Source: Glycomyces sp040645615 | Lineage (GTDB): Bacteria; Actinomycetota; Actinomycetes; Mycobacteriales; Micromonosporaceae | Direction: 5' to 3' | NCBI RefSeq assembly: GCF_040645615.1 | Contig: NZ_JBEYYO010000003.1 | Location: forward strand, 1 to 64,000 | Length of the DNA: 64,000 nt | Shown here: positions 1-8,749 of the stretch, piece after piece | Position numbering within the stretch: position 1 is the stretch's first letter | How the letters are laid out: each line of letters opens with the position of its first letter | The notes under the pieces: model-generated | Database searches by the model: none | What the model saw: only the letters and a program-made list of their open reading frames with translations | Told to the model about the DNA's origin: nothing | Translations under genes and position numbers: made by a program

Positions 1-90
1 ACGCCTATGTGCGGACCGCTCGCGCCCTCGGCAACGCCTCGTCCCTCCACGGGTCCGCGCCCGCCGCCGTGTCACACCCGAAGCGCATCA

Positions 91-241
91 TGGAATCGGG
101 GGCGCTTGCGAACGTCCGTTTTGCACAGAACCTCCGTTCATATTCGCCGCGCCGCAAACGATGTCGCACCCCCGGCGCAGTATTGAACCGGGGGCGCTCG
201 CGAATGTCTGATTCACCCCGGAATCGCCGTTCACATTCGCC
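91..241. repeat. Imperfect direct repeat, two ~58-nt units
   Basis: Positions 91-148 and 182-241 are diverged copies of one unit. Both carry a gggggcgct core followed by gcgaa(c/t)gt and end in cgttca(t/c)attcgcc. In the second copy gcgaatgt (200-207) and acattcgc (233-240) form a perfect inverted repeat, so each unit can fold as a hairpin. Positions 1-350 contain no other gene that I can support. Confidence 0.6.
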
Positions 242-251
242 CCCACCTCAT

Positions 252-287
252 CCGGAGCGCCCTGTGTGTACACACAGGGCGCTCCGG
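252..287. repeat. Perfect 36-bp palindrome
   Basis: The two 18-nt halves are exact reverse complements, centred between 269 and 270 (core tgtgtacaca, flanked by gcgccc/gggcgc). There is no T-run after it. It may be a dyad operator or a terminator for a gene left of the window. It lies 64 nt upstream of the fibronectin-III gene start. Confidence 0.75.
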
Positions 288-350
288 CCACGTTACAGTT
301 GGTACGCTTCAGCGACCCCCCCTGATTCCCCCTCAAAGGCTTCCAAAACC

Positions 351-2702
351 GTGAATCTCCGCTCTTCCGCGCGCCCGCGTTCCTCCGGCTCCAGACAGCT
401 GTCCCTCAAAGGGATCTCGATCGCGGCCGGGCTCCCCATCGTCCTGGTCGGAGCGCTCGTCGCGACCCTCATCGGCACCGGCGCGTTCTCGCGCGACACG
501 ACCGGCGAGGACGCCAGCCTGTGGCTGTGGACCGTCCCCACCGGCGAGCTCTCCCGCGTCAACGGCCTCACCGCCGTCACCGACGCGCGCCTCGAAATCG
601 CCGACGCCGCAGGCAATCTCGTCCAGATCGTGCAGAACGACCGCTTCCTGATCCTGCGCGACATCACCACCGGGAAGGTCAGCGCCGTCGACCTGCGCAC
701 CCTCGACCTCACCGGCGAGGCCGAGACCGCGCCCGGCGCGGGGGTCCGGCTCGCGCTCCACGAGGACCGCGCGTTCATCGTGGACCTCCTCCAAGGCCAA
801 GTGGCCCAAGTCGACCCGATCGACCTCTCCCCCGTCGGGAGCAAGCTCTCATTCCCGCCGGGTCTCACCGGCGGCAGCTTCGACGCTGGCGGCGCGCTGT
901 GGCTCGGCGTCCCCCGCGAGGGCACGCTCGTCGCCGTCACCACCGGCGACGACGGCGCCGCCGTCGACAGCACCGAGGTCATCGCCGACCCCGGCCAGGA
1001 CCTCAGCCTCACCGTGCTCGGCGACGGCGTGGCGGTGCTCAACCGCACCGTCCAGACCGTCACCACCGTCCGCCCCGACGGGAAGCGCCTGACCGCCGAC
1101 GTCGACCTCGCCGGCCCCTCGCTCACCGCCGAGACCAGCCCGGGCACCCAAGCCGCCGTGACCGTGACCGACCCGCCCAGCGTGGTCGCGGTCGATGACG
1201 AGCGGTCCGGGCACTTCTCGATCGCCGCCGAATCCTCGCCGCTGCTCGGCGCGTCGGTCGAGTTCAGCGACCGGATCTACGTCCCGGACGGGCACGCGAA
1301 CCGCGTCTGGGTCTACAGCCCCGCGGGCGAAGAGCTCGCCGGGATCGACATCGACGCGGGCGGCGGCCCGATCGAGCTGTACGCGACCGGCGCGGTCCTG
1401 TTCGCCAACGCGCCCTACACGAACCAGGCGGTCGTGGTCGCCGACGACGGCACCGCGCGCCTGGCCCCGAAGGACCGCGACGACATCCTCGGCGGCAACG
1501 TCCCGCCCGTGGACGACTACGGCGACGAGGACGAGGGCGACGGCTCGGGCACCGGCGACGAGTCCCCGCACGGCGAGGAGGGCGACGTCGAACGCCCCGA
1601 AGACGAACCGGACCCGGAGCCGCCGGGGGCCGTCACCGACCTCACCGGGGTCGTCGCCGACCGCGCGGTCACGCTCTCGTGGGGCCCGGCGCCGGACAAC
1701 GGCGCCCCCATCACGTCCTATGTGGTCGAAGGCGACGGCCGCACCTGGGAGACCGCGCCCGGCCAGCGCATGCTCGACATCGGCGACCTGGTCAACGGCG
1801 AGACGTACGTCTTCACCGTGACGGCCCGCAACGCCGAGGGCGACGGGCCCGCGACGCCGTCGCCGCCGCTGCGTCCAACCGCTGAGGTGCCCGATCCCGT
1901 TGCGGCCGTTGCGGCCCTGGCACACCCGGACGGGACCGTGACGCTCGACTGGGAGGCGCCCAGTGGGCAGGGCCTGGAGATCACCGGCTACCAGGTGGAA
2001 TTGATCGACTCGGGCGGCACGCGCGAGGTGGTGGCCGAGACGGCCGAGCCGGGGCACGTGTTCTTCGACGGCGAGCTGATCTACGGCCGCAGCTACATGT
2101 TCAGCGTGACGGCGCTGGCGGGCGACGCGGCGGCCGAGCCGTCGCCGAACTCGGACACCGTGGTGCCGTTCTCGAACCCGGGTGCGCCGCGGACGGTGAA
2201 GGTCACGACCGACAAGGACAACAAGGGGACCTTGAAGGTCTCGTGGAACAAGCCGGTCGACAACGGCCGCACCATCACCGGATACGTGGTGACCGCGAAC
2301 GGCCGCAGCCAGACCGTCACCGGGACCACCGCCACCGTCTCAGGGCTCGGCAACGACAAGACGGTGACCGTTACCGTGGCGGCCGTGAACGAGGCGGGGC
2401 AGTCGCCCACTGCTTCGGGCTCGGGCACGACCATCGGCCTGCCGAAGGTCACGACCTGGTACCGGTATCAATGCCAGGAGGACGGGGAGTGGCTGATCTG
2501 CCGCGACTGGGCCTACGACGACGGGGGCGGCAACGCCGAATGCGAGGTCACCTGGAACGGCAAGTCCACCGGCAGGATCGATTGCAGCCTCAACGAGGGC
2601 GCCATCGGATTCATCCCCGAAGGCGACACCAACCCAATGACAGTCACGATCTGGAACGCCGCCGGAAAGGACTCCAAGAGCGTGAAGATCGTGTGGGCCT
2701 GA
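351..2702 (+). CDS. Membrane-anchored fibronectin type III repeat protein
   Basis: The 783-aa protein has a short basic N-terminus, one hydrophobic segment (about residues 19-41), a beta-rich extracytoplasmic region (about 45-420) resembling a propeller, and an acidic Asp/Glu/Gly linker. Three fibronectin-III domains follow (about 431-700, each with an LSW/LDW/VSW strand motif and an ITSY/ITGY-type motif), then a Cys-containing tail. I chose the GTG at 351 because the frame upstream runs through repeat DNA and does not look coding. A possible -10 TACGCT lies at 302-307. The likely role is a cell-surface adhesin or scaffold; the specific function is unknown. Downstream it converges on a minus-strand gene. 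Confidence 0.75.
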   Translation: MNLRSSARPRSSGSRQLSLKGISIAAGLPIVLVGALVATLIGTGAFSRDTTGEDASLWLWTVPTGELSRVNGLTAVTDARLEIADAAGNLVQIVQNDRFLILRDITTGKVSAVDLRTLDLTGEAETAPGAGVRLALHEDRAFIVDLLQGQVAQVDPIDLSPVGSKLSFPPGLTGGSFDAGGALWLGVPREGTLVAVTTGDDGAAVDSTEVIADPGQDLSLTVLGDGVAVLNRTVQTVTTVRPDGKRLTADVDLAGPSLTAETSPGTQAAVTVTDPPSVVAVDDERSGHFSIAAESSPLLGASVEFSDRIYVPDGHANRVWVYSPAGEELAGIDIDAGGGPIELYATGAVLFANAPYTNQAVVVADDGTARLAPKDRDDILGGNVPPVDDYGDEDEGDGSGTGDESPHGEEGDVERPEDEPDPEPPGAVTDLTGVVADRAVTLSWGPAPDNGAPITSYVVEGDGRTWETAPGQRMLDIGDLVNGETYVFTVTARNAEGDGPATPSPPLRPTAEVPDPVAAVAALAHPDGTVTLDWEAPSGQGLEITGYQVELIDSGGTREVVAETAEPGHVFFDGELIYGRSYMFSVTALAGDAAAEPSPNSDTVVPFSNPGAPRTVKVTTDKDNKGTLKVSWNKPVDNGRTITGYVVTANGRSQTVTGTTATVSGLGNDKTVTVTVAAVNEAGQSPTASGSGTTIGLPKVTTWYRYQCQEDGEWLICRDWAYDDGGGNAECEVTWNGKSTGRIDCSLNEGAIGFIPEGDTNPMTVTIWNAAGKDSKSVKIVWA

Positions 2703-2706
2703 CCCG

Positions 2707-2744
2707 GCCGCGGCCCCGATGATGTCCATCGGCGGGGCCGCGGC
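2707..2744. terminator. Bidirectional hairpin between convergent genes
   Basis: ccgcggcccc (2708-2717) pairs with ggggccgcgg (2734-2743), with inner gat/atc pairs. It lies between the stop of the fibronectin-III gene and the stop of the minus-strand coiled-coil gene. Confidence 0.6.
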
Positions 2745-2753
2745 ACGCAAGGC

Positions 2754-3476
2754 CTATTCGCTGCGGCGGCGTTCGCGCTTGGACACCGAAAGCTGCCTAC
2801 CGAGCCGGTCGACGATCTCGAACAGCCGGGCCGCCTCGTGGATCCGCCCGGCTTTCGCGTGGGTCTCGGCGCGTGCGATGACCGCCAGCATCGCGTCGAT
2901 GATGCCGAGGTCTGCGTCGAAGGCGTCCCGCATCAGTTCGATGCCCGCGTACCATTCCTCGCGCTTCGGGTCGCCGGAGTCGTCGGGGCGCAGGCTCGCG
3001 GCCTTGTCATGGGAGCGTTGGACGGACGCCTGCATTTTGGTCGTCTTCTCCCGCATCTCGGCGCAGATCCGCAGGACGTCGCCGCGTCGGCGCTCCTCGG
3101 GTGGCGATTCGGTGTCGGGCCGAGTGAAGGCCGGGGGGTCGAATCGGTTGGACTGCAACGACTGCTGCACCTTCTTCAGCTCCCGCATCTCCTCCTGGGC
3201 CTGTGCGGGCCTCCCGGCGACGAGGTGCGCCTCCATCCGGTCGAGGATCTCCAGCGCGGCCCCGGCGACCCGGATGTCGTTTTCGGCCCCGATGCGGGCG
3301 GTGTGCAGCTTCCCGATCGTCGCGGCCCGTTCGGACTCGGGATCGATGAGGTCTTCGGGAGTGGGCACGGGAACGACGCCGAGTCCGTCGAGAAACCGCC
3401 CGGCCCCGCGCCGAAACGTCTCGATCTGCCCGCGAAGTCTCGCAAGGCCTTCCAACGTGAATGAGGGGTTGTTCAT
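2754..3476 (-). CDS. Hypothetical alpha-helical, coiled-coil-rich protein
   Basis: The 240-aa protein is soluble and rich in charged helices, with no signal peptide or membrane segment. A central Pro/Asp/Glu linker (about residues 110-130) separates two helical halves. The start has a GAGGGG ribosome-binding site. It is the last gene of the minus-strand ESX-like operon, about 105 nt after the PH-like gene. I do not recognise a family. Its position suggests an accessory or chaperone-like partner of the secretion substrates; that is inference only. Confidence 0.55.
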   Translation of the reverse strand: MNNPSFTLEGLARLRGQIETFRRGAGRFLDGLGVVPVPTPEDLIDPESERAATIGKLHTARIGAENDIRVAGAALEILDRMEAHLVAGRPAQAQEEMRELKKVQQSLQSNRFDPPAFTRPDTESPPEERRRGDVLRICAEMREKTTKMQASVQRSHDKAASLRPDDSGDPKREEWYAGIELMRDAFDADLGIIDAMLAVIARAETHAKAGRIHEAARLFEIVDRLGRQLSVSKRERRRSE

Positions 3477-3581
3477 CCCCTCATTCTCCCGGATCCCACC
3501 CCACCCCGCTGTACAGCAACGCCACCGATCGCACCAGGCCGACCCGCGAGGATCGCGCAGTGTTCCGGCAATGAGGCCATG

Positions 3582-4190
3582 TCATGTTCCGTTCGAAGCG
3601 ATGTCGAAGCCCGAGCCGTCTGGGAAGGTGAATCGGTGGTATCGCGGGCGCTTTGGCTTGTAGTCGCCTTTGAGCCAGCGTCGGCGGTCCGGTTCGAAGC
3701 GCACGTCGGCGATGGGCATTTGGAATTCGAGTACGCATTCGACTGACTCGACACGAGGCGGGACGCCTGGTTGTCGGCTGTGGATAGTCATGCGGCGCAG
3801 CGCGTATCGCGCGAGGCGCCGGTCGGTCAGCACCCACAGACCGGACCCGTGCGCTGCCGTCCCCATGCCGGGTCGGTACACGGCTGTGCAATCGGGATGC
3901 TTGCCGAAGACGATAGATCGCGGAGCCGACTTCGTCGTGCTCGACGAGGTGGAGTGGTTGTCTGCCGTCATGAACCACCACAGGGGCACGAATACGATCT
4001 TCAAGATCGTCCAAATGGCCTCGACGGCGTACTCGATCGGCTTTCCATCGGGCTCCAGGCCTCGGACGGAGAAGTGCTCGATGCCCTCCTCCGATCCCCA
4101 ACGCAGCTGCTCTCCCGGCGCCAGAATCTGCTCGTTGAGCAGCGCTGTGGCCCTCGCGTTGAACTCCGGGAGTCCGTAGTCAGACACCAT
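3582..4190 (-). CDS. PH-like domain hypothetical protein
   Basis: The protein is about 202 aa. One hydrophobic stretch (about residues 60-72, KIVFVPLWWF) is followed by a region with WVLTDRRLARY, the strand pattern seen in bacterial PH-like (bPH) domains. It follows the 421-aa WXG protein by about 25 nt, so they are probably cotranscribed. The start is uncertain: an ATG at 4190 has GGAGG very close, and a TTG at 4199 would add three residues. The function is unknown; a peripheral membrane role is possible. Confidence 0.55.
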   Translation of the reverse strand: MVSDYGLPEFNARATALLNEQILAPGEQLRWGSEEGIEHFSVRGLEPDGKPIEYAVEAIWTILKIVFVPLWWFMTADNHSTSSSTTKSAPRSIVFGKHPDCTAVYRPGMGTAAHGSGLWVLTDRRLARYALRRMTIHSRQPGVPPRVESVECVLEFQMPIADVRFEPDRRRWLKGDYKPKRPRYHRFTFPDGSGFDIASNGT

Positions 4191-4214
4191 GTCCTCCAAT
4201 CCGACCGGTCGGGC

Positions 4215-5480
4215 TCATAGGTCGCTCAAGAGTCGGTCGAGTTCCAGTGCGATCGATTCGTCGATCATTCGGTACTCCTCCGACGAGGTCTTGATCGCGC
4301 TCGACTCGGCGTCCAAGGCCGCTCCAAGCTCGTTGATCGCGGCCACCAGGTTCTCCGCACCTGCGGTGTAGCGGCCCTCGAACGCGAGTCCCGTGAGGCC
4401 CCAAGTCATCTCGGCAGCACCGGCCCCGGCTGCAATGGAGGAGATCGCGTCGATGTTCGGCACCAGCGCGGCAAAGGCGTCTGCCGCCGCGTTCAACTCC
4501 TCAGGGTCGACTTTGAATCCGTCGTGATCTCCGGGCACCTCGCTGAACCGGCCGGTGTCGGGGGAAGTCACCGAGGAGACGATGTCCGAGACGTTGTCGA
4601 TGATCGCGCTGGCGTTCGCGGTGGCGGTCTTCCTGATCGAGGTGGCAATGGCGCCGAGCAGGCTCTTCCAGATGACTTTCTTTGAACGGTCGTTGACCGA
4701 CAGCTTGGCGATCCACAGGGCGATCTTTCCGAAGAGCGTCTGCGCCGCCCGGAACTTGCCCAGCGCCTTCATGATCATCGTGTTGGCCTTGAGGATCCCG
4801 GTCGTGATGAACGCCAGCACCGAAGAGCCCGCAGTGACCACGCTCGACGCCAGGGCGGCGATCCCGCGCGTGATGAACCAGGCGACGAGTTCGCTGAGAA
4901 TGGCCTTGATGACGTTGTAGATGGTGTCGGCCAGCATTCGCGCCCAGTCCAGAAGTTGCGTCAGTTGACCTGAGGCGTCCTCGACGGCCCTTGAGGAGGC
5001 GGCGAGTCCACCGATCTGGTCGGCTGCGGCATCCGCGGCCGTGCCTTCCCAGCCTCCGAGGTTCTCGTTGGCCGCGCTCTCGATCTCCTCGTCGACCGCG
5101 CCGAGCGCCATCGTGACTTGATTCAGCACGTCGATCTGGGTCTGCATCTCCCCCGCATCGCCGCTCACCCACAGCAGCAGGTCATCGAGCGGCTGCACGA
5201 GATCCAGGACGATCGTGACGCCCGCGTTGGCGAGTGCGCCGATGGGGTCCTTGATGACGCCCCAGGCGTCCCCGGCGAGTCCGAATATTTCACCCGTGAC
5301 GGCTCCGGTCGCGCTCAACGCACTCCTTTCACCGTCGCGGGCTTGGTCGATGGCCTCGGCTGAGCCCACAACCCGCTTCACGAACGGCAACGAAGCCATC
5401 GAGGTGCCACTGGAATGCTCTGCGGTGTCGGCATATTGGGTGATGTCGGAGCCGTAGTTCGCGGCGTCGTTGTCGGTCAT
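4215..5480 (-). CDS. Large WXG-type ESX (type VII) substrate-like protein
   Basis: The 421-aa protein carries a helical WXG-like region (W-E-G near residue 144), a hydrophobic segment (about 195-232), and a C-terminal helix whose YRMID motif (about 403-407) matches the YxxxD/E type VII export signal. There is no Sec signal peptide. A second helical hairpin at 330-400 resembles another WXG-like module. It starts 12 nt after the YbaB-like gene, with an AAGGA ribosome-binding site. It is probably a secreted or membrane-inserting ESX substrate; no toxin domain is recognisable. Confidence 0.6.
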   Translation of the reverse strand: MTDNDAANYGSDITQYADTAEHSSGTSMASLPFVKRVVGSAEAIDQARDGERSALSATGAVTGEIFGLAGDAWGVIKDPIGALANAGVTIVLDLVQPLDDLLLWVSGDAGEMQTQIDVLNQVTMALGAVDEEIESAANENLGGWEGTAADAAADQIGGLAASSRAVEDASGQLTQLLDWARMLADTIYNVIKAILSELVAWFITRGIAALASSVVTAGSSVLAFITTGILKANTMIMKALGKFRAAQTLFGKIALWIAKLSVNDRSKKVIWKSLLGAIATSIRKTATANASAIIDNVSDIVSSVTSPDTGRFSEVPGDHDGFKVDPEELNAAADAFAALVPNIDAISSIAAGAGAAEMTWGLTGLAFEGRYTAGAENLVAAINELGAALDAESSAIKTSSEEYRMIDESIALELDRLLSDL

Positions 5481-5492
5481 CTTCGGAGGTCC

Positions 5493-5847
5493 TTAGGGGC
5501 GGTACTGGTTGAGGATTGATTGGATGTCGACCTTGTCGCCCAGGAGTTGCTGTGCGAGCTCGGCGGTCTTTTCGGTATGGGTTGCTTTGGCGGACTTGAT
5601 GACCGCCATGACCTGGCGGCCGAGGTTGGGGCCGTGGGACATTGCTGCGTCGTGGAGGTCGATGTCGGCTACTCGGCCTTCTGGGTCGAGTCGGACTTTG
5701 ATCGAGCCGTCGTCCGAGATGGCTTCGATCGCGCCAAGGCCGGATTCGGCTTGCAGGGCTTCGTATCTGGCGAGGGTGGTTTCGGCGTCGCGTTGCATCT
5801 GCGCGCAAGGCCTGTTGCGGGAGTTCGGATTCGTTGAAGTCGGGCAT
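5493..5847 (-). pseudogene. YbaB/EbfC-like protein gene with apparent frameshift
   Basis: The start at 5847 has a good ribosome-binding site (GGAGAG) and opens MPDFNESELPQQALRA, then leaves frame. The YbaB-like body (MQRDAETTLARYEALQAE onward, with the S-x-DGSIKVRLDPEGRV strand pair and a helical tail) continues in another frame from about 5804 to the stop at 5493. Joining the two near 5800-5806 gives one protein of about 117 aa. An internal ATG at 5798 could produce 101 aa but has no ribosome-binding site. This is either a real disruption, programmed shifting, or a one-base sequence error. YbaB-like proteins often sit in actinobacterial ESX/WXG clusters. Confidence 0.6.
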
Positions 5848-5860
5848 GTCGCTCTCCGGC

Positions 5861-7426
5861 CTAGGCGTAGGGGTCGTCTTCTTCGCTGACGGCGCCCCAA
5901 ATGTCGCGGTCCTCTTTGAGGAGGGTGCTCGATTCGTCTTCGGGGTTGTCGCTTCCGGGGGCGCCTCGGCCCGCTCCGCCGGCGCCGCCCATCATGCCGC
6001 CCGCGCCGCCTGCGGCTCCGAGTTTGCCCATGCCGTTCGGGAGGGCCCCGGCTTTTCCGACAGCGCCGGCCCGGCCGGCGGTCGCCCCTGCGCCAATGCC
6101 GCCGCCGACCATCCCGCTCATGCCACCGGCACCGCCGAGCGGCGAGCCGCCGCCCAGGCCCGCACCACCGAGACCTGACGCGGCACCGAGCGCTCCGCCG
6201 CCCCCGCCGCCGAGGCCACCCGAAGCCAGGCCACCGGAGATCTCGTCGGAGCCCGTTCCGGAAGTGTCCCAAGGGTTCTTGGGCGAGACCGGGGTCAGTG
6301 AGGAGCCGCCGCCGCTTCGACTGGAGGTCGGCGGGGAGGCGTAGTCGCCGAGGGAACCGGTGATGTCACTCGGAGAGCCCGAACCGCTGAAGCTGCCCGA
6401 AGCGAGACTCGGCAGCGAAGGCGAGCTCGCGCCGGACAACGACGGGGACTGCTCGATCTCCTCGCCCGCGGAGATCGCGGGCAGGCTGCCCGGGGTGGCG
6501 TCGTAGGAGGTCTGGTTGACGCCGGACTCCATATTGGTCTGACGGGTGACGATGTCGTCCGCGCTGCGATCAGAAGCGGACTGGAGCGCCTCGGCGATGT
6601 CCTGACGCTCATAGAAGGCCCAATCGTCGAGCTCGTTCTCGGCGACCTGCCGGGCCTCGGACTCGTCCATGCCCTGGCCCACAAGGTATTCGACCCGGCC
6701 GTCGCGCCATTGACCGGCCGAGACGAACAATCCGTCGCTCCAGCCACCGTCCTCGCCCTGCCCGTCGGCATCCGAGCCGCCGTACCACATGTACGCGGTC
6801 TCGTCGTCCATGATCTGACAGTCCCCGGAGTGCCACGGGGGCCGGAAGTGCGTCTTGGCGTCGCCGCAGCCGCCTTGCTTGACGTAGTACTGGGGTTCGG
6901 GGAAGGGGATCTCGCCGGAGCCCCCGCCCTGCTGGGTGTAGATCTCGATACCGGCCTGGTCGAGTTCGGTTGCGACGGAGTTGATTTTGTCGACGGTGTC
7001 GAGGATGAGCTTCCGAAGCTCCTCACCGGACTCGGCGAACGCGTCGAAGTCATCGCCCTCCCAGTCATGGGAAAGCCGCTCCATGTTGAACTTCCGACGA
7101 GCCTCAATGTCGGCGAGGTCCTCGCTGATCTGTCCCCATGCCTCGGCAATCGGTTTGATGGCGTGTTTCGGATCAGGACGGATAGCCGCGACCACGGCAT
7201 CAAAGGTTCCCTGGTCTGGAGCTGCGAAGCGGTGCTCAGAGTTCTCCAGGTGAAACGCCTTGTCTGCCCGGTAGACGCCGGCCATGAGCGATTCCCAGGC
7301 GGTGTCCGCCGGGGAGCGGCCGAGGTTGCAGCCGTCGGCGTTGCAACCGTTGGTCGCCTCATAATGCTGGGCGGTGTGCTCGGTCGGGCCGTCGTGGGTC
7401 TCGATCTCTTCTTGGCTGTCGCTCAT
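5861..7426 (-). CDS. Gly/Ser-rich WXG protein, EspB/PPE-like ESX substrate
   Basis: The 521-aa protein has an N-terminal helical region with a WEGDDF motif (W122), then a Cys- and Trp-containing middle (about 170-260). A long low-complexity Gly/Ser/Ala tail (about 320-490) ends in an acidic EDRDIWG-type C-terminus that recurs in actinobacterial WXG/PPE-like proteins. There is no Sec signal. It follows the lipoprotein gene by 18 nt and precedes the YbaB-like gene by 13 nt. It is likely secreted through an ESX system encoded elsewhere. Confidence 0.65.
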   Translation of the reverse strand: MSDSQEEIETHDGPTEHTAQHYEATNGCNADGCNLGRSPADTAWESLMAGVYRADKAFHLENSEHRFAAPDQGTFDAVVAAIRPDPKHAIKPIAEAWGQISEDLADIEARRKFNMERLSHDWEGDDFDAFAESGEELRKLILDTVDKINSVATELDQAGIEIYTQQGGGSGEIPFPEPQYYVKQGGCGDAKTHFRPPWHSGDCQIMDDETAYMWYGGSDADGQGEDGGWSDGLFVSAGQWRDGRVEYLVGQGMDESEARQVAENELDDWAFYERQDIAEALQSASDRSADDIVTRQTNMESGVNQTSYDATPGSLPAISAGEEIEQSPSLSGASSPSLPSLASGSFSGSGSPSDITGSLGDYASPPTSSRSGGGSSLTPVSPKNPWDTSGTGSDEISGGLASGGLGGGGGGALGAASGLGGAGLGGGSPLGGAGGMSGMVGGGIGAGATAGRAGAVGKAGALPNGMGKLGAAGGAGGMMGGAGGAGRGAPGSDNPEDESSTLLKEDRDIWGAVSEEDDPYA

Positions 7427-7444
7427 GTGGGGCAGTCCTCAGTT

Positions 7445-8197
7445 CTAGGAGTTGAGCTTGCTGGTCACGGCTTCGAACATGGTGTGGATGTGCTCATCGG
7501 CCACCCAATCGGCAAAAGCTGCGCGATCAAACAGAAGCGAAGTGCGAGAGTCGATCTCGGCCTGATCGAGCCCGTGCCTAGCCGCGAATGTCTTGTCGGG
7601 GTCGGTCGGAAGGTCAAGATTGACCTCTACCAGGTAGTTCTCTGTGCGTACATCCACGATCAACTGCCCGGTGGTACCGGCCAACTCACCCTGATCGCCA
7701 AAAATCGCGTACGCGTGACCTTGGCCCCACTCACCCTCGATGTCCTTGTCGAGATAGAGGTCAGCGGAGGTCAACCCGTACGAGTTGGTCTCGACGACAT
7801 CCTCGTAAAAGCCTCCCTGGCGCAGCTCCCACATGTCATCGACATGCTCTGCCGAGTTGCCCGGGAAGACCGAGAGCAGTACCTCGATCGAGTCAGTGCT
7901 TCCATCATTGTGGGTGATCTGCACGACTCCGGAACAGGAGATTGCCTCAGAGTTCATAGCCGACCCCAGCCCAACGTGGCTCGGCTCATGCACGTATGCA
8001 TCCGACTTGACCTGATCCTTGATCGGCTCGATCGGCAGGACCTCGCACATGTCCCACCCGGCGACCTCACTGGTGATGTCGTTGAAGCCGTCCTCCGAGG
8101 TGTCGTCGCCTCCGGTGAGGGCCGAGCAGCCGGTGACGGCCAGCAGGGCCAAGCCCGTCAAAGCGGTTGCGGGCAAGGTGAAGTGTCGTTTGCGCAT
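7445..8197 (-). CDS. Lipoprotein, DUF3558-like
   Basis: The 250-aa protein has a basic N-terminus (MRKRH), a hydrophobic segment and a lipobox ending LAVTGC (Cys near residue 24), so it should be lipid-anchored on the outer face of the membrane. The body is globular with a few conserved-looking Cys and Trp residues, reminiscent of DUF3558 lipoproteins that accompany ESX genes in other actinobacteria. That family match is from memory and not certain. It sits in the ESX-like operon between two WXG-associated genes. Confidence 0.65.
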   Translation of the reverse strand: MRKRHFTLPATALTGLALLAVTGCSALTGGDDTSEDGFNDITSEVAGWDMCEVLPIEPIKDQVKSDAYVHEPSHVGLGSAMNSEAISCSGVVQITHNDGSTDSIEVLLSVFPGNSAEHVDDMWELRQGGFYEDVVETNSYGLTSADLYLDKDIEGEWGQGHAYAIFGDQGELAGTTGQLIVDVRTENYLVEVNLDLPTDPDKTFAARHGLDQAEIDSRTSLLFDRAAFADWVADEHIHTMFEAVTSKLNS

Positions 8198-8229
8198 TGT
8201 GGAGTGTCGCCTTTCTGGCGGGAGGTCGG

Positions 8230-8604
8230 TCAGGTGAGGTCGGCGTTGTAGTCGGGGTCGCCGTTCTCGTCGAGCGGGACGGATTCGCCTGCGGTGAGGT
8301 ACTGCTCGAGTTCGGCGACATTGACGTCCTCAGTGCTGGCCTTTTCCTTGACGATGTCGGCGAGTGCCTCGTCCTGTCGCTTCATGGTGGTCTTGACGTA
8401 CTGGAGGTCGGTCCAGATGGAAGCGAAGCTGGCCTGATATTCGGCTTGCTTGCCCGCAGTGCCCTCAAGTCCGAAGGCGGGCATGTAACTCAGGTCGCCG
8501 TCGCGAAGCCGAGGAATCATCAGGTCTTCCAGATACTCCAGGTCGGACTGGAGGACGGCCTGGTACTCGGCCACCGCTTCGGGATCGAATTTTCTTGTGG
8601 ACAC
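8230..8604 (-). CDS. Small helical WXG-like protein, first gene of ESX-like operon
   Basis: The 124-aa protein is mostly helical and has no signal peptide. I chose the GTG at 8604, which has a GAGGAG ribosome-binding site upstream; a longer frame to 8688 has none. Size, helicity and position (first gene, upstream of a lipoprotein and a large WXG protein) suggest a WXG100-like partner, although the W-x-G turn is not clear (an IWTDL motif is present). The family is not certain. Confidence 0.55.
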   Translation of the reverse strand: MSTRKFDPEAVAEYQAVLQSDLEYLEDLMIPRLRDGDLSYMPAFGLEGTAGKQAEYQASFASIWTDLQYVKTTMKRQDEALADIVKEKASTEDVNVAELEQYLTAGESVPLDENGDPDYNADLT

Positions 8605-8708
8605 GGGGGTCGGGGCTCCTCGTGGGAAATAGGTCGCGAATGTCGGCCTCGCCCATAGTAAGTGATCGACTCCATACATGGGGTACACGAAGGACCCCCA
8701 ACAAAAGC

Positions 8709-8738
8709 AACGGCCCCAACCGAAGGGTCGGGGCCGTT
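8709..8738 (-). terminator. Rho-independent terminator of mqnC
   Basis: aacggcccc (8709-8717) pairs with ggggccgtt (8730-8738). On the minus strand the stem is followed by a T-rich GCTTTTGTTGG, right after the mqnC stop. Confidence 0.8.
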
Positions 8739-8749
8739 ACGTGTGCTTG

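Noticed and set aside
2754..8604. A complete ESX secretion locus
   Set aside because: Substrate-like and accessory genes are present, but there is no EccB, EccC, EccD, EccE or mycosin gene.
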